The notes beneath the pieces were generated by a model. The model ran no database searches. It saw only the letters and a program-made list of their open reading frames with translations, and was not told the DNA's origin. 64,000 nt of DNA from Allobosea sp. WAO (GTDB taxonomy: Bacteria > Pseudomonadota > Alphaproteobacteria > Rhizobiales > Beijerinckiaceae), in contig NZ_JXTJ01000004.1 of assembly GCF_001509835.1 (NCBI RefSeq), positions 186,001 through 250,000 of the forward strand. The letters run 5' to 3'. Within the stretch, counting starts at the first letter, position 1. Every line of letters begins with the position of its first letter. A program made the translations under genes and the position numbers. Below, in pieces: positions 38,912 through 47,299 of this stretch.

Positions 38912-39412
38912 ATGGGGATGATGGACCACCGCTTCGACATCGTGGACAAAGCCGCATTTCGCAACGGCATGTCTCGCCTCGGCTCGGCGGTCAACGTCGT
39001 CACCGCCATGTCTGGCGGTAAGCGCTACGGTTTCACCGCCTCGTCGGTTTGCAGTGTCAGCGACAGCCCGGCAACGCTACTCTTCTGCATCAATCGCGCG
39101 AGCTCGTGTTTCCACGCCTTTGAGAACGCGCGCCATTTCTGCGTCAACACGTTGATGCCGGGCCAGGAGGATATCTCCAACGTCTTTGGCGGAAAGAATC
39201 CGTGGGAGGACCGATTTGAGCTTGGCGAATGGCGGGACGGCCTCACCGGCGTCCCGGTCCTGGCCAACGCCTCGGTCAGCTTCGAATGCGAGCTCTCCAA
39301 TGCCGTGGACGAGGCAACCCATCGCGTCCTGTTCGGTCGCGTCATCGACATTCGCGAGCACGACGAACAGGCGACGCTGCTCTACTGCATGCGTCGCTAT
39401 CTCAACGGCTAA
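38912..39412 (+). CDS. flavin reductase family protein
   Basis: A 166-residue FMN-binding split-barrel flavin reductase, which supplies reduced flavin to a partner oxygenase. Recognisable parts are FRNGMSRLGSAVNVVTA, GGKRYGFTASSVCSVSDSPATLLFCINR, FCVNTLMPGQEDISNVFGG and HRVLFGRVIDI. The start at 38912 has AGAGG at good spacing. It follows mesD by 218 bp; since MesX/MesD activity requires oxygen it may serve them, or it may be left over from the decayed monooxygenase just upstream. Confidence 0.88.
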   Translation: MGMMDHRFDIVDKAAFRNGMSRLGSAVNVVTAMSGGKRYGFTASSVCSVSDSPATLLFCINRASSCFHAFENARHFCVNTLMPGQEDISNVFGGKNPWEDRFELGEWRDGLTGVPVLANASVSFECELSNAVDEATHRVLFGRVIDIREHDEQATLLYCMRRYLNG

Positions 39413-39479
39413 CCATCAAGGCGGCTCACGCTCAAGGAAGGCGAAGGGTTGGCCTGCTGCCGGCTCTGTGGACAGGCGG

Positions 39480-39813
39480 TACCCGCCCTTCACCCTCACC
39501 GACCGCGTCAGCCTTGTTCTCGACGGGCGCAATAGCCTCGAGGAGCGGATTGCCAAACACCTTGCAAGCATAGGGGTCCGCGTCATCGGCGGTCCGGCCG
39601 AGCGATTTCGATTGGAGGCGAACGGCTTGAGCCTGTGCTGCGCTGCTGGACGGCTTTGCTTCGAAGCGGTCTATCCCGCACTCGGATCACGCATCCATTC
39701 TGAGCTTGCGACAGGCTTAGGAGCCGATGTCACCAAAGAAGGCTGCATCAAGGTGGATAGCCGCCACGACGATCCGAAACGACCTTGCTCTGGTCCGTCA
39801 GAAACTTCGCTAG
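39480..39813 (+). pseudogene. NAD(P)/FAD-dependent oxidoreductase (thioredoxin reductase-like), internally deleted
   Basis: One frame reads FTLTDRVSLVLDGRNSLEER to AAGRLCFEAVYPALGSRIHS, ELATGLGADVTKEGCIKVDS, the mid-part of a thioredoxin-reductase-like flavoprotein. Immediately after, another frame gives ATTIRNDLALVRQKLR and a stop, the normal end of these proteins. The segment with the FAD motif (PGLYAAGDV) between them is deleted, and the N-terminal ~150 residues are absent. Confidence 0.7.
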
Positions 39814-39933
39814 GTATGTCGCCGCCACTCGATTTCCTGATCCGACACCCCTGCCAACGCTGATGACGCTATCAGTCAGCATCGAACCAAGGAGCCCCGG
39901 TCTTAGGCACTACATTTTGGCGACCGACGCGGG

Positions 39934-40059
39934 TCAATGCGATACGACGGCGAAAGCGAGTGCCATCGCTGCAATAAGACCGCCATAAGCGAGCCAGATC
40001 GGGTATCGGCTCAAAAGCCAGATCCTGTATAAATTCCAGTGTGAGATGACGCTTGTCAT
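39934..40059 (-). CDS. 41-aa single-span membrane protein
   Basis: A 41-residue frame starting MTSVISHWNLYRIWLLSRYP, then a helix of hydrophobic residues (IWLAYGGLIAAMALAFAVV) ending in SH. CGGAG sits 7 nt before the ATG, a good ribosome binding site. Function unknown. Surrounding DNA has no other gene on either strand for more than 100 bp. Confidence 0.55.
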   Translation of the reverse strand: MTSVISHWNLYRIWLLSRYPIWLAYGGLIAAMALAFAVVSH

Positions 40060-40229
40060 TGTGATCTCCGAAGTCCTGTTAGCGGGGAATTTTCAGTATT
40101 CCCGAACTGTCGGCTCGAAGTCAGAGTTAGGCGGATTCTCGGCTGACGACGCAGTCCGCAAGGTCCGCCGAGCGGCTCCCGACCATGGTTGCCAGCCGCG
40201 ATGCGAAGCCGGTTGGTGCAGAACCAGTC

Positions 40230-40454
40230 TCAAAGGCTTTCGACCATGCGACCGGCAAATGTCAGATGGTCCGCGCCGATCGAAGTGATCCTGATATGGC
40301 ACCGCCCACCGTCGTCGGTCTCCAGCATCAGATCGCCTTGAAGGTCGGCAAGAGCCAATATGTTGGGGTCGCAGATGAGCTTGCCAGATCTCTCTTTCGA
40401 CATGTCACAGACCAGCTCCGCACGCTGTCCTGTCTTCGTGATTAGACGAGCCAT
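40230..40454 (-). CDS. hypothetical 74-aa protein
   Basis: MARLITKTGQRAELVCDMSK opens a 74-residue beta-rich protein (GDLMLETDDGGRCHIRITSIGADHLTFAGRMVESL). AAGGA precedes the ATG. The alternating pattern suggests a small beta-barrel. No family recognised with confidence. It may be cotranscribed toward the 41-aa membrane protein 170 bp downstream. Confidence 0.6.
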   Translation of the reverse strand: MARLITKTGQRAELVCDMSKERSGKLICDPNILALADLQGDLMLETDDGGRCHIRITSIGADHLTFAGRMVESL

Positions 40455-40885
40455 GGCTCAAAATCCTTCTGCGCGAGGCTGAAAGCCGCATGGGCATCGG
40501 AATGATGAGCTGCCAACTCCGGCAGGTCCCTAGACGGCCCGCGCGGGCGTCGAGACTCCAATATGGCTACTGAAACCACGATCGACAGAGCGTGGTAAAA
40601 TAAAAATCAGCAAGGTGTCTGAAAAAACAAAATAATAATTCACGATATCAGCGCTTTAAAACGATTCTTGATAAGAAAAAATTCTATGAGAACAATTCTC
40701 GGCGCGAATTTTAAAATGAATCTTACTTTATGGCTTGTTTCAGGCTGAATTTGTCCCATATCCACATCACGAGCCCACGGCAATGAAATCGCTGATTGCG
40801 AGCGACGGGCTGCTGCCTGGAGCGCCTTACCGTGTCGTCAGAAATCTCTGACGCTTCAGGGGCGCACCTTAGGAAGGAAGCCGTC
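40455..40885. other. 431-bp AT-rich intergenic region
   Basis: Markedly more AT-rich than anything nearby (for example 40600-40740 with runs such as AAAAAACAAAATAATAATT). It should hold divergent promoters for the 74-aa protein gene and the following plus-strand unit. No gene is seen. Confidence 0.5.
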
Positions 40886-41149
40886 GTGACCAGTCGCACC
40901 ACGCAGATCTCCGTCCATTTTTCGTCTCCGTTTCTGCTGCCCGGTTTCGAGGCACCTCTGCCCGCCGGGGAGTGCCCGGTCGACTACGACGAGGAATCAA
41001 TCGAGAGCGCTTTCAGGCTCGCCTGGCGACGTGTCGGCGGCTTTGTCCATTCGCGGGCTATCGGAGCGGCCGGGTCTTTGCATCAGATGGTTCCGGTCGA
41101 GCCGGCTCAGCTCGCAGCGGCCCTTGAAAACCACCAGCAGCTGCCTTGA
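40886..41149 (+). CDS. hypothetical 87-aa protein
   Basis: The start is a GTG at 40886 (MTSRTTQISVHFSSPFLLPG) preceded by GGAAGGAAG, giving 87 residues. The middle is PAGECPVDYDEESIESAFRLAWRRVGGFVHSRAIG and the end VEPAQLAAALENHQQLP. Codon use is normal for the genome and the composition looks coding. It resembles small conserved proteins of unknown function in Rhizobiales. Confidence 0.7.
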   Translation: MTSRTTQISVHFSSPFLLPGFEAPLPAGECPVDYDEESIESAFRLAWRRVGGFVHSRAIGAAGSLHQMVPVEPAQLAAALENHQQLP

Positions 41150-41311
41150 CCGCCAGGACTTGAGAGCCGCGGGCAGGAGCCCGGTCGCTCTCGCAGAGGC
41201 AAAGCCGCTACCGGCGCTGCCTTTGACGACATCCATACCTTGCCGGCCCCGCCGCAGCACCGTTCGACAATCCGGTCGAACTGTCGAAGCCCGGCGACTT
41301 TGGAGTTCGCC

Positions 41312-42268
41312 ATGGCTCTCGAATTGGTTCGCTTGCAGGCCGTTCCGAAACCCTGGGGCTCACGTGATCTCCAGCCCTGGAGCGGGGTCGATCATCATGG
41401 CGCCGCCATCGGCGAAATCTGGTTGCAGCGCCTCGATCCTGCTCTTGATCCCGCCTTGCTATTCAAGCTGCTGTTCACGAGCGAAGCTCTCTCGATCCAG
41501 GTGCATCCCGATGACGACGCTGCCCACGCCATGGGGCTTGCACGCGGCAAGACCGAAGCCTGGTACGTGCTCGCCGCCGAGCCCGGCGCCACGGTGGCAG
41601 TCGGCCTGAAGTCGTCACTCTCACAGGCACAGCTGCGAGCCGCAATCGAGGACGGTTCAATCTGTCAACGCATGTCCTGGCGAACCGCCGCGGCGGGTGA
41701 TGTGATCTTCGTGCCGGCAGGGACTATACACGCGATCGGCCCGGGCCTCGTGCTCGCCGAGATCCAGCAGCGCAGCGACACGACCTTCCGCCTGTTCGAT
41801 TACGGTCGCGAACGCGAGCTTCATATCGAGCCCGGTGTTGCTGTCGCCCATGCCGGACCGGCCGCAGGACAGGCGCCGACGCGGCGTTTGAGCGATGCCA
41901 GGACGCTGCTCCTGGCGACCGCGTTCTTCAGCTTCGAGCGCTTCGAGCTTGCGCCGGAGTCGCTATGGAAACTCCGCGCGCAGGCCGAGACTTGGCTGCT
42001 GGTAATCGCTGGAGAGGGCCGGATCGGGCCGTGGCGCGCGCAAATGGGCGAAGGCTGGTTCGTGCAGGCTGAGACCACGCATCTCGCCGCCGGGCGAACG
42101 GGCCTGACTTGCCTCGTCGCCTATGATGCCGCCTTGCCCAGCCATGACCTTCTTCGGCCGATTGCAGTCCGAAATACGACCACCCCAGCCCACAGCACGA
42201 GTCACCGGCCGCTGCTGCCCGCCGCCGGGGCGAATACGCAGAGTCCAACCACAGAGGCACGAGCATGA
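41312..42268 (+). CDS. manA: class I mannose-6-phosphate isomerase
   Basis: A 318-residue cupin-type isomerase interconverting mannose-6-P and fructose-6-P. The zinc motif IQVHPDD, the KTEAWYVLAAEPGA block, AGTIHAIGPGLVLAEIQQRSDTTFRLFDYGR and the second cupin half are clear. GGAG precedes the ATG by 6 nt. It overlaps the next gene (ATGA), so it supplies mannose phosphates to a coupled glycosyltransferase pathway. Confidence 0.93.
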   Translation: MALELVRLQAVPKPWGSRDLQPWSGVDHHGAAIGEIWLQRLDPALDPALLFKLLFTSEALSIQVHPDDDAAHAMGLARGKTEAWYVLAAEPGATVAVGLKSSLSQAQLRAAIEDGSICQRMSWRTAAAGDVIFVPAGTIHAIGPGLVLAEIQQRSDTTFRLFDYGRERELHIEPGVAVAHAGPAAGQAPTRRLSDARTLLLATAFFSFERFELAPESLWKLRAQAETWLLVIAGEGRIGPWRAQMGEGWFVQAETTHLAAGRTGLTCLVAYDAALPSHDLLRPIAVRNTTTPAHSTSHRPLLPAAGANTQSPTTEARA

Positions 42269-44547
42269 CCGCACTTCACCGGATCGCCTTCATCGGCAAC
42301 TCGCTGCCACGCCGCTGCGGCATCGCGACCTTCACCACCGATCTACAGCAGGCGGTGGCCGCATCGGCCCCCGATCTGGTGACGTCGATCGTAGCGATGA
42401 ACGATAGCGACGGTTACGACTATCCGAGTTCCGTCGGGTTCCAGATCCGCGATGACCGAATGGAGGACTATGCGCGCGCTGCCGACTTCCTGAACGAGAG
42501 CCGGTTCGACGTCGTCTCGCTGCAGCACGAATTCGGCATCTTCGGCGGCGAGGCGGGCGCGCATGTCGCCGGATTGCTGTCACGCCTGACGATGCCGGTC
42601 GTCACCACGCTTCATACCGTCCTGTCGAAGCCGAGCCAGGCGCAGCGCGGCGTCATGGAGCGCATCGTCGACGCCTCGTCCCGCGTCGTCGTCATGGCGG
42701 AGAAAGGGCGCGACATGCTGCGCACCATCTATCGGCTTCCCGCCGACAAGATCGAGGTGATCGCGCATGGCATCCCGGATTTTGCTTTCGTCGAACCGGA
42801 CGAGGCCAAGGCCAGGCTCGGCTTCGCCGGCCGCTCGGTGATCCTGACCTTCGGGTTGCTCTCGCCCAACAAGGGCATCGAGGTGATGATCGATGCGATG
42901 CCGTCGATCCTGAGACGGCGGCCCGACGCCATCTATGTCGTCCTGGGGGCCACCCACCCCCATCTCGTCCGCGAGCAGGGCGAAGCCTACCGCACCGGCC
43001 TGCAGAAGCGCGTCCACGAGCTCGGCATCGAGGATCATGTCGTCTTCCTCGACCAGTTCGTCGATCGCGAGACGCTGCTCGGCTTCATCGCGATGTGCGA
43101 CGTCTACGTGACGCCTTATCTCAACGAGGCGCAGATGACGTCGGGCACTCTGGCCTACAGCTTCGGGCTCGGAAAAGCGGTCGTCTCGACGCCGTATTGG
43201 CATGCCCAGGAACTGCTCGCCGATGGCCGAGGCGTGCTGGTGCCGTTCAGCGACGTCGTCGCGACCGGAAACGAGATCGCAGGATTGCTGACCGACACGA
43301 CCAGGCGACAGGCCATGCGCCGGCGCGCCTATGCCTGCAGCCGCTCCATGACCTGGGAGCAGACCGCAAAGCGCTATCTCGCCACATTCGAGTCGGCGCG
43401 GCGTACCCGTTTGCTGAACGTGATTGCCGGGACAGCGCAGATAAGACCACCCCTTCAGCCATCCGCACCACCGGAGCTGCGGACGGACCATCTCCATTGC
43501 ATGTGCGACGACACTGGCCTCTTCCAGCACGCCGTCCACTCTGTGCCGGACCGCGCGCATGGCTACTGCGTCGACGACAATGCCCGGGCGCTGCTTCTGT
43601 CCTGCCTTCTCGGCAGCGCCGGCGAGCAGCACCTGTCCGAGCCTCTGGCAGCGCGGTTCGCCTCTTTCGTCCAGCATGCCTGGAATCCGCAGGCGCGGCG
43701 CTTCCGCAACTTCATGAGCTTCGATCGACGCTGGCTCGAGGAGGTCGGCTCGGAGGACAGCCATGGCCGGACGCTCTGGGCTCTCGGCGAATGCGCCCGC
43801 AGCGACACCAGCCCGTCACGGCGGCGCTGGGCCGCCGCGCTGTTCGCCGAGGCCCTGCCCACGGTCGAGAGCTTCAGCTCGCCCCGTGCCTGGGGGTTCG
43901 CCTTGCTCGGCCTGGACGCCTACTGCACCGCGGTCGCGGCGCCGTCGTCCACCGTCCAGCTGCGCTCCCTGCTGGCGGACCGTCTGTTCGCCCTGCTGTC
44001 GACGGTCGAGACGCCGGACTGGGTCTGGTTCGAGGAAGGTCTCTCCTATGACAATGCCCGATTGCCGCAGGCTTTGATCGCCACCGGGCGTTCGATGCAG
44101 GTCCCCGCCTATGTCGAGGCCGGCCTGCGCTCGCTGCGCTGGCTGGTCGGGGTGCAGAGCACGCCTGCAGGGCTTTTCCGGCCGGTGGGCTCGGAGAGCT
44201 TCGGCGACAGGCTCAGCCCGCCGAAGGCGTTCGACCAGCAGCCCCTGGAGGCCACGGCGACCATCTCGGCCTGCCTTGCCGCCTGGCGCGCCGATGGCGA
44301 CACGCAATGGCGGGCGGAGGCGATGCGCGCTTTCGCCTGGTTCATGGGAGACAATGATCTGTCGACCCCGCTGGTCGATCTGGAAACCGGCGCCTGCCGC
44401 GACGGCCTGCACCGTGACCGGCCCAATGAGAACCGCGGCGGCGAATCCGTGGTATCCTACCTCCTCAGCCTCGCCGAAATTCGCCAGCTCTCCCGCATGA
44501 CCGGGGACCGCCCGAAACTGGCGCCGCTTCGGGTCCTGCACGCCTGA
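42265..44547 (+). CDS. GT4 glycosyltransferase fused to a C-terminal helical glycosidase-like domain
   Basis: A 760-residue two-domain protein. Residues 1 to about 385 are a GT-B glycosyltransferase of family 4: IAFIGNSLPRRCGIATFTTD (nucleotide-sugar N-domain), VVTTLHTVLSKP, VIAHGIPDFAF, LTFGLLSPNKGIEVMIDAM, and the acceptor-side motif EAQMTSGTLAYSFGLGKAVVSTPY. Residues about 405-745 (HGYCVDDNARALLLSCLLGS, EEGLSYDNARLPQALIATGR) look like an (alpha/alpha)6 barrel. Coupling to manA and GH130 suggests a mannose-containing product, but donor and acceptor are unknown. Confidence 0.85.
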   Translation: MTALHRIAFIGNSLPRRCGIATFTTDLQQAVAASAPDLVTSIVAMNDSDGYDYPSSVGFQIRDDRMEDYARAADFLNESRFDVVSLQHEFGIFGGEAGAHVAGLLSRLTMPVVTTLHTVLSKPSQAQRGVMERIVDASSRVVVMAEKGRDMLRTIYRLPADKIEVIAHGIPDFAFVEPDEAKARLGFAGRSVILTFGLLSPNKGIEVMIDAMPSILRRRPDAIYVVLGATHPHLVREQGEAYRTGLQKRVHELGIEDHVVFLDQFVDRETLLGFIAMCDVYVTPYLNEAQMTSGTLAYSFGLGKAVVSTPYWHAQELLADGRGVLVPFSDVVATGNEIAGLLTDTTRRQAMRRRAYACSRSMTWEQTAKRYLATFESARRTRLLNVIAGTAQIRPPLQPSAPPELRTDHLHCMCDDTGLFQHAVHSVPDRAHGYCVDDNARALLLSCLLGSAGEQHLSEPLAARFASFVQHAWNPQARRFRNFMSFDRRWLEEVGSEDSHGRTLWALGECARSDTSPSRRRWAAALFAEALPTVESFSSPRAWGFALLGLDAYCTAVAAPSSTVQLRSLLADRLFALLSTVETPDWVWFEEGLSYDNARLPQALIATGRSMQVPAYVEAGLRSLRWLVGVQSTPAGLFRPVGSESFGDRLSPPKAFDQQPLEATATISACLAAWRADGDTQWRAEAMRAFAWFMGDNDLSTPLVDLETGACRDGLHRDRPNENRGGESVVSYLLSLAEIRQLSRMTGDRPKLAPLRVLHA

Positions 44548-44584
44548 GCCTTTGGCGATCCGCCCAAACTGAATTGAGGCCGCT

Positions 44585-45928
44585 TTGCCGCTAGCCACCT
44601 TCCTGAACCGGCAGGCCTTGCATCTGCACCCTGATCCCGCCCGGGTCGTGGTGCGCCGCTTCGGACCTTCGCCCGATCCACGCGACATGAACCCCAGGGA
44701 CAAACTCCGGGCGAACCACATCGTCGCGCGCGTGATGGGAATTGGCCAAGCAGCGGCGGCCAGCCAACTCGCCGAGGTGTTGGAGAACTTCAACGGCCGG
44801 CACCGGAACCTGCTGGAACGCTTCGAGGCACGCGCCGACGAAATGGAGGAGGTATTCACGGCGCACGGCGAATTTACCAAGACGCAACGCCAACTGATCG
44901 GATCCTATTTCCTGCACGAGTATTCGTTCGAGGCCGCGGCGCTCTTCAACCCGAGCATCGTCTCGCACCCCGACCAGTCCGGCGCTCCGCCTGGTGGACG
45001 TCGCTTCATTCTAAGCGTGCGCGCCGTCGGCGAAGGGCATATCTCATCCCTGACCTTCCGCTCCGGCACAATCGCTGCCGACGGCTGTTTGAGCGTCGAT
45101 CCGACCTCGCGCCTCGCGACGATTGCTACCTTCCGCAACCGCATGGTCCGTCTCGATGGCGACGACGTCGAAGTGGTCTTCAACTCAGACGGCGACATCA
45201 GCGAGCGGGTAATCTTCCCCATCACGGCGTCGCAGTCGAACGGGATCGAGGATGCCCGCTTCGTCGAATTCGACGAGGACGGGCGAACCTTGTTCCGCGC
45301 GACCTACACGGCCTATGATGGCAGGGGGATACGCTCCGAGCTGATCGAGACCACCGACTTCCTGTCGTTCCGGATGTCGCCGCTGCGAGGCAGTGCGGCG
45401 GTGAACAAGGGTATGGCGCTGTTCCCTCGCAGGATCGACGGCCGCTACGCCATGATTGCGCGGCAGGACAACGAGAACCTCTATCTCGTCTATTCGGACG
45501 ACTTGATGAACTGGGACGGCGGAGTCGCTATCCTGAAACCGCAATACCCCTGGGAGTTCATTCAGATCGGGACCTGCGGCTCGCCGATCGAGCTCGACGA
45601 GGGCTGGCTGCTGTTCACCCATGGCGTAGGACCGGTGCGACGCTATGCGATCGGCGCCGTTCTCCTCGATAAGCGTGACCCGTCGAAAGTGCTTGCGCGA
45701 TCACGCGAGCCCCTGGTCCGGCCGGAACCGTCCGAGCGCGAGGGCTACGTCCCCAACGTCGTCTACACCTGCGGAGCGATGCGCCATCGGGACCAGATCG
45801 TCCTGCCTTACGCGGTCTCCGATACCTACTGCAACTTTGCGACGATCAGGATCGAGGCACTGCTGCAGGCCCTGAGCCCAATCACCGCGGATGAGACGCA
45901 CGATTTGCGGCAGGACGCCCCTCCCTGA
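44585..45928 (+). CDS. glycoside hydrolase/phosphorylase family 130 protein
   Basis: A 447-residue five-bladed-propeller enzyme of GH130, which phosphorolyse or hydrolyse beta-mannosides. Motifs: SYFLHEYSFEAAALFNPSIV, ASQSNGIEDARFVEF (catalytic Asp region), GSAAVNKGMALFPRRIDGRYAMI, and GPVRRYAIGAVLLD. The N-terminal ~110 residues are helical, as in the longer GH130 subgroup. The start is a TTG with GAGG 5 nt upstream; an ATG at 44690 would cut conserved residues. It follows the GT4 gene by 37 bp and may turn over or remodel its product. Confidence 0.88.
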   Translation: MPLATFLNRQALHLHPDPARVVVRRFGPSPDPRDMNPRDKLRANHIVARVMGIGQAAAASQLAEVLENFNGRHRNLLERFEARADEMEEVFTAHGEFTKTQRQLIGSYFLHEYSFEAAALFNPSIVSHPDQSGAPPGGRRFILSVRAVGEGHISSLTFRSGTIAADGCLSVDPTSRLATIATFRNRMVRLDGDDVEVVFNSDGDISERVIFPITASQSNGIEDARFVEFDEDGRTLFRATYTAYDGRGIRSELIETTDFLSFRMSPLRGSAAVNKGMALFPRRIDGRYAMIARQDNENLYLVYSDDLMNWDGGVAILKPQYPWEFIQIGTCGSPIELDEGWLLFTHGVGPVRRYAIGAVLLDKRDPSKVLARSREPLVRPEPSEREGYVPNVVYTCGAMRHRDQIVLPYAVSDTYCNFATIRIEALLQALSPITADETHDLRQDAPP

Positions 45929-45941
45929 AAGGAACATAAAA

Positions 45942-46199
45942 ATGACCCAGCATGAAGCAGTGACCCAACGCTCGATCGAGCCGGGAGACGTGGTCCGGCT
46001 TTCCTTCGGCTTCGCTGATCGATCCGGTGCCGGCGAGTATGAGGTTGTTCGGATCATGCCGACGCGCGCGAACGGCGAGCGCGAGTACCGTGTTCGCGGA
46101 GCCGACGGCCATGAACGGGCTATCGGGCATGATCAAATCGTTTCGGACAGCTTCGGGGCCGTGCTCAGCCCCGTCGGGCGACGAGCGCTACAGTATTGA
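45942..46199 (+). CDS. hypothetical 85-aa protein
   Basis: MTQHEAVTQRSIEPGDVVRL opens an 85-residue protein with an SH3-like pattern (GDVVRLSFGF... GEYEVVRIMPTRANGEREYRVRGADGHERAIGHDQI). AAGGAA sits 8 nt before the ATG. It starts 14 bp after the GH130 stop and is probably in the same transcript. Function unknown. Confidence 0.75.
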   Translation: MTQHEAVTQRSIEPGDVVRLSFGFADRSGAGEYEVVRIMPTRANGEREYRVRGADGHERAIGHDQIVSDSFGAVLSPVGRRALQY

Positions 46200-46236
46200 T
46201 TTCATTCCGCAAGCCGACACCCTCCGGAGAAGGCAG

Positions 46237-46461
46237 ATGGTCAAAAACTCGAAATCCCGCGCGGCTGCAGAGGCCGCGTTCCTGAGGACACAAACCCAAT
46301 CCTTGTCGCGCAATCGCGTAGTTTCTGAAACGGAGAGCATCAACCATGCGCGCGACGCCAACACGGCCCGCTTGAAAGCGCTGCGACTGCAGAAGGAAGC
46401 GGCCGAGCGTGCCGCTGCAGAGTCAGCGTCGCCTATGATCAAGCGCAATCGGATTGTTTGA
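46237..46461 (+). CDS. small basic protein, 74 aa
   Basis: A 74-residue Lys/Arg/Ala-rich coiled protein (MVKNSKSRAAAEAAFLRTQT ... LKALRLQKEAAERAAAE). GGAGAAGG precedes the ATG. Such short basic helical proteins are widespread in Rhizobiales genomes, without known function. It follows the previous small gene by 37 bp. Confidence 0.7.
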   Translation: MVKNSKSRAAAEAAFLRTQTQSLSRNRVVSETESINHARDANTARLKALRLQKEAAERAAAESASPMIKRNRIV

Positions 46462-46564
46462 CTGGCGCTACGTCGATTTGGGAGCACGCGACCAAAAGAC
46501 CATGGACTGGCTAAAGTCTGCACCTTGAGCCTGTGGGATCGCGGCATCGACCGACGGAGTTCGC

Positions 46565-46825
46565 TTGGACATCGACGTCACACAAAATCCGAATGGAACG
46601 GACTGGTTTCTGACCGATCTGCTCGGTCGTGACATGGGCTATGTCGAGGACAGCGGGGCGGGCCAGTTTACGGTCTATCCGGCAGGTCACGCACTACAAA
46701 CGATGGAGAACATGCGGCGGGGCCCCTTCAACTCCCTCGATGACGCGCTGGCCGAGATCGAACGCTTTACGCGGGGGACCTGCCGGCGACTGTGTGCAGA
46801 TGAAAGATCTGGTGGGAGTGACTGA
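46565..46825 (+). CDS. hypothetical 86-aa protein
   Basis: Starts at a TTG with GGAG 5 nt upstream: MDIDVTQNPNGTDWFLTDLL and GRDMGYVEDSGAGQFTVYPAGHALQTMENMRRGPFNSLDDALAEIER. The pattern (short beta strands then a helix) resembles small proteins that end with 'SLDDALAEIERHTRG'. Function unknown. About 100 bp after the basic protein. Confidence 0.65.
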   Translation: MDIDVTQNPNGTDWFLTDLLGRDMGYVEDSGAGQFTVYPAGHALQTMENMRRGPFNSLDDALAEIERFTRGTCRRLCADERSGGSD

Positions 46826-46856
46826 GCAAGGCCAATCGGCCCGGCCTCGGCGCGGA

Positions 46857-47156
46857 TCAAACCGACTTCGCGCCAGCCCCCCTGACGCGTCGCTTGAGCG
46901 GCGTGCCATCCGGAAGGTCGATCAACGTTGCTTTTCGCGAAGCCTTGACCTGATCGGAGATCGGAAGCCCCGAAAGCGCTTCATCAATATGGCGCCCTGC
47001 CACCGATCGCGCCTTCCGCTGTTGCCGCTTCCTGACGATGTTGCTCGGCGCGTCTACGGGGAGCGACAGCTCCATGTCATGGTCTACGTGCGAGCCGTCC
47101 GCGGCCTCGGACTGATTGGCAGGCAGTGTCGGTGGAATGGTCCTGGAACTGATCAT
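46857..47156 (-). CDS. hypothetical 99-aa protein
   Basis: A minus-strand frame beginning MISSRTIPPTLPANQSEAAD, then HDMELSLPVDAPSNIVRKRQQRKARSVAGRHIDEALSGLP and ATLIDLPDGTPLKRRVRGAG. Composition looks coding on this strand and the plus strand offers nothing better. The start is uncertain because there is no clear ribosome binding site. Unknown function; it is the only minus-strand gene inside the sugar module. Confidence 0.5.
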   Translation of the reverse strand: MISSRTIPPTLPANQSEAADGSHVDHDMELSLPVDAPSNIVRKRQQRKARSVAGRHIDEALSGLPISDQVKASRKATLIDLPDGTPLKRRVRGAGAKSV

Positions 47157-47299
47157 GACGAGCCAACCATTGCCCGAGTCGTTTTGTTCCGACCTGCGGC
47201 AATAGGCCCAGAGTCGGGCTCGTTCCGGGATAAGCGACGGGCCTTTCGAGTTCCTACCGCCGGCTCTCCTGCATCGAGCCGGCATGGGGGGACGCAGCA

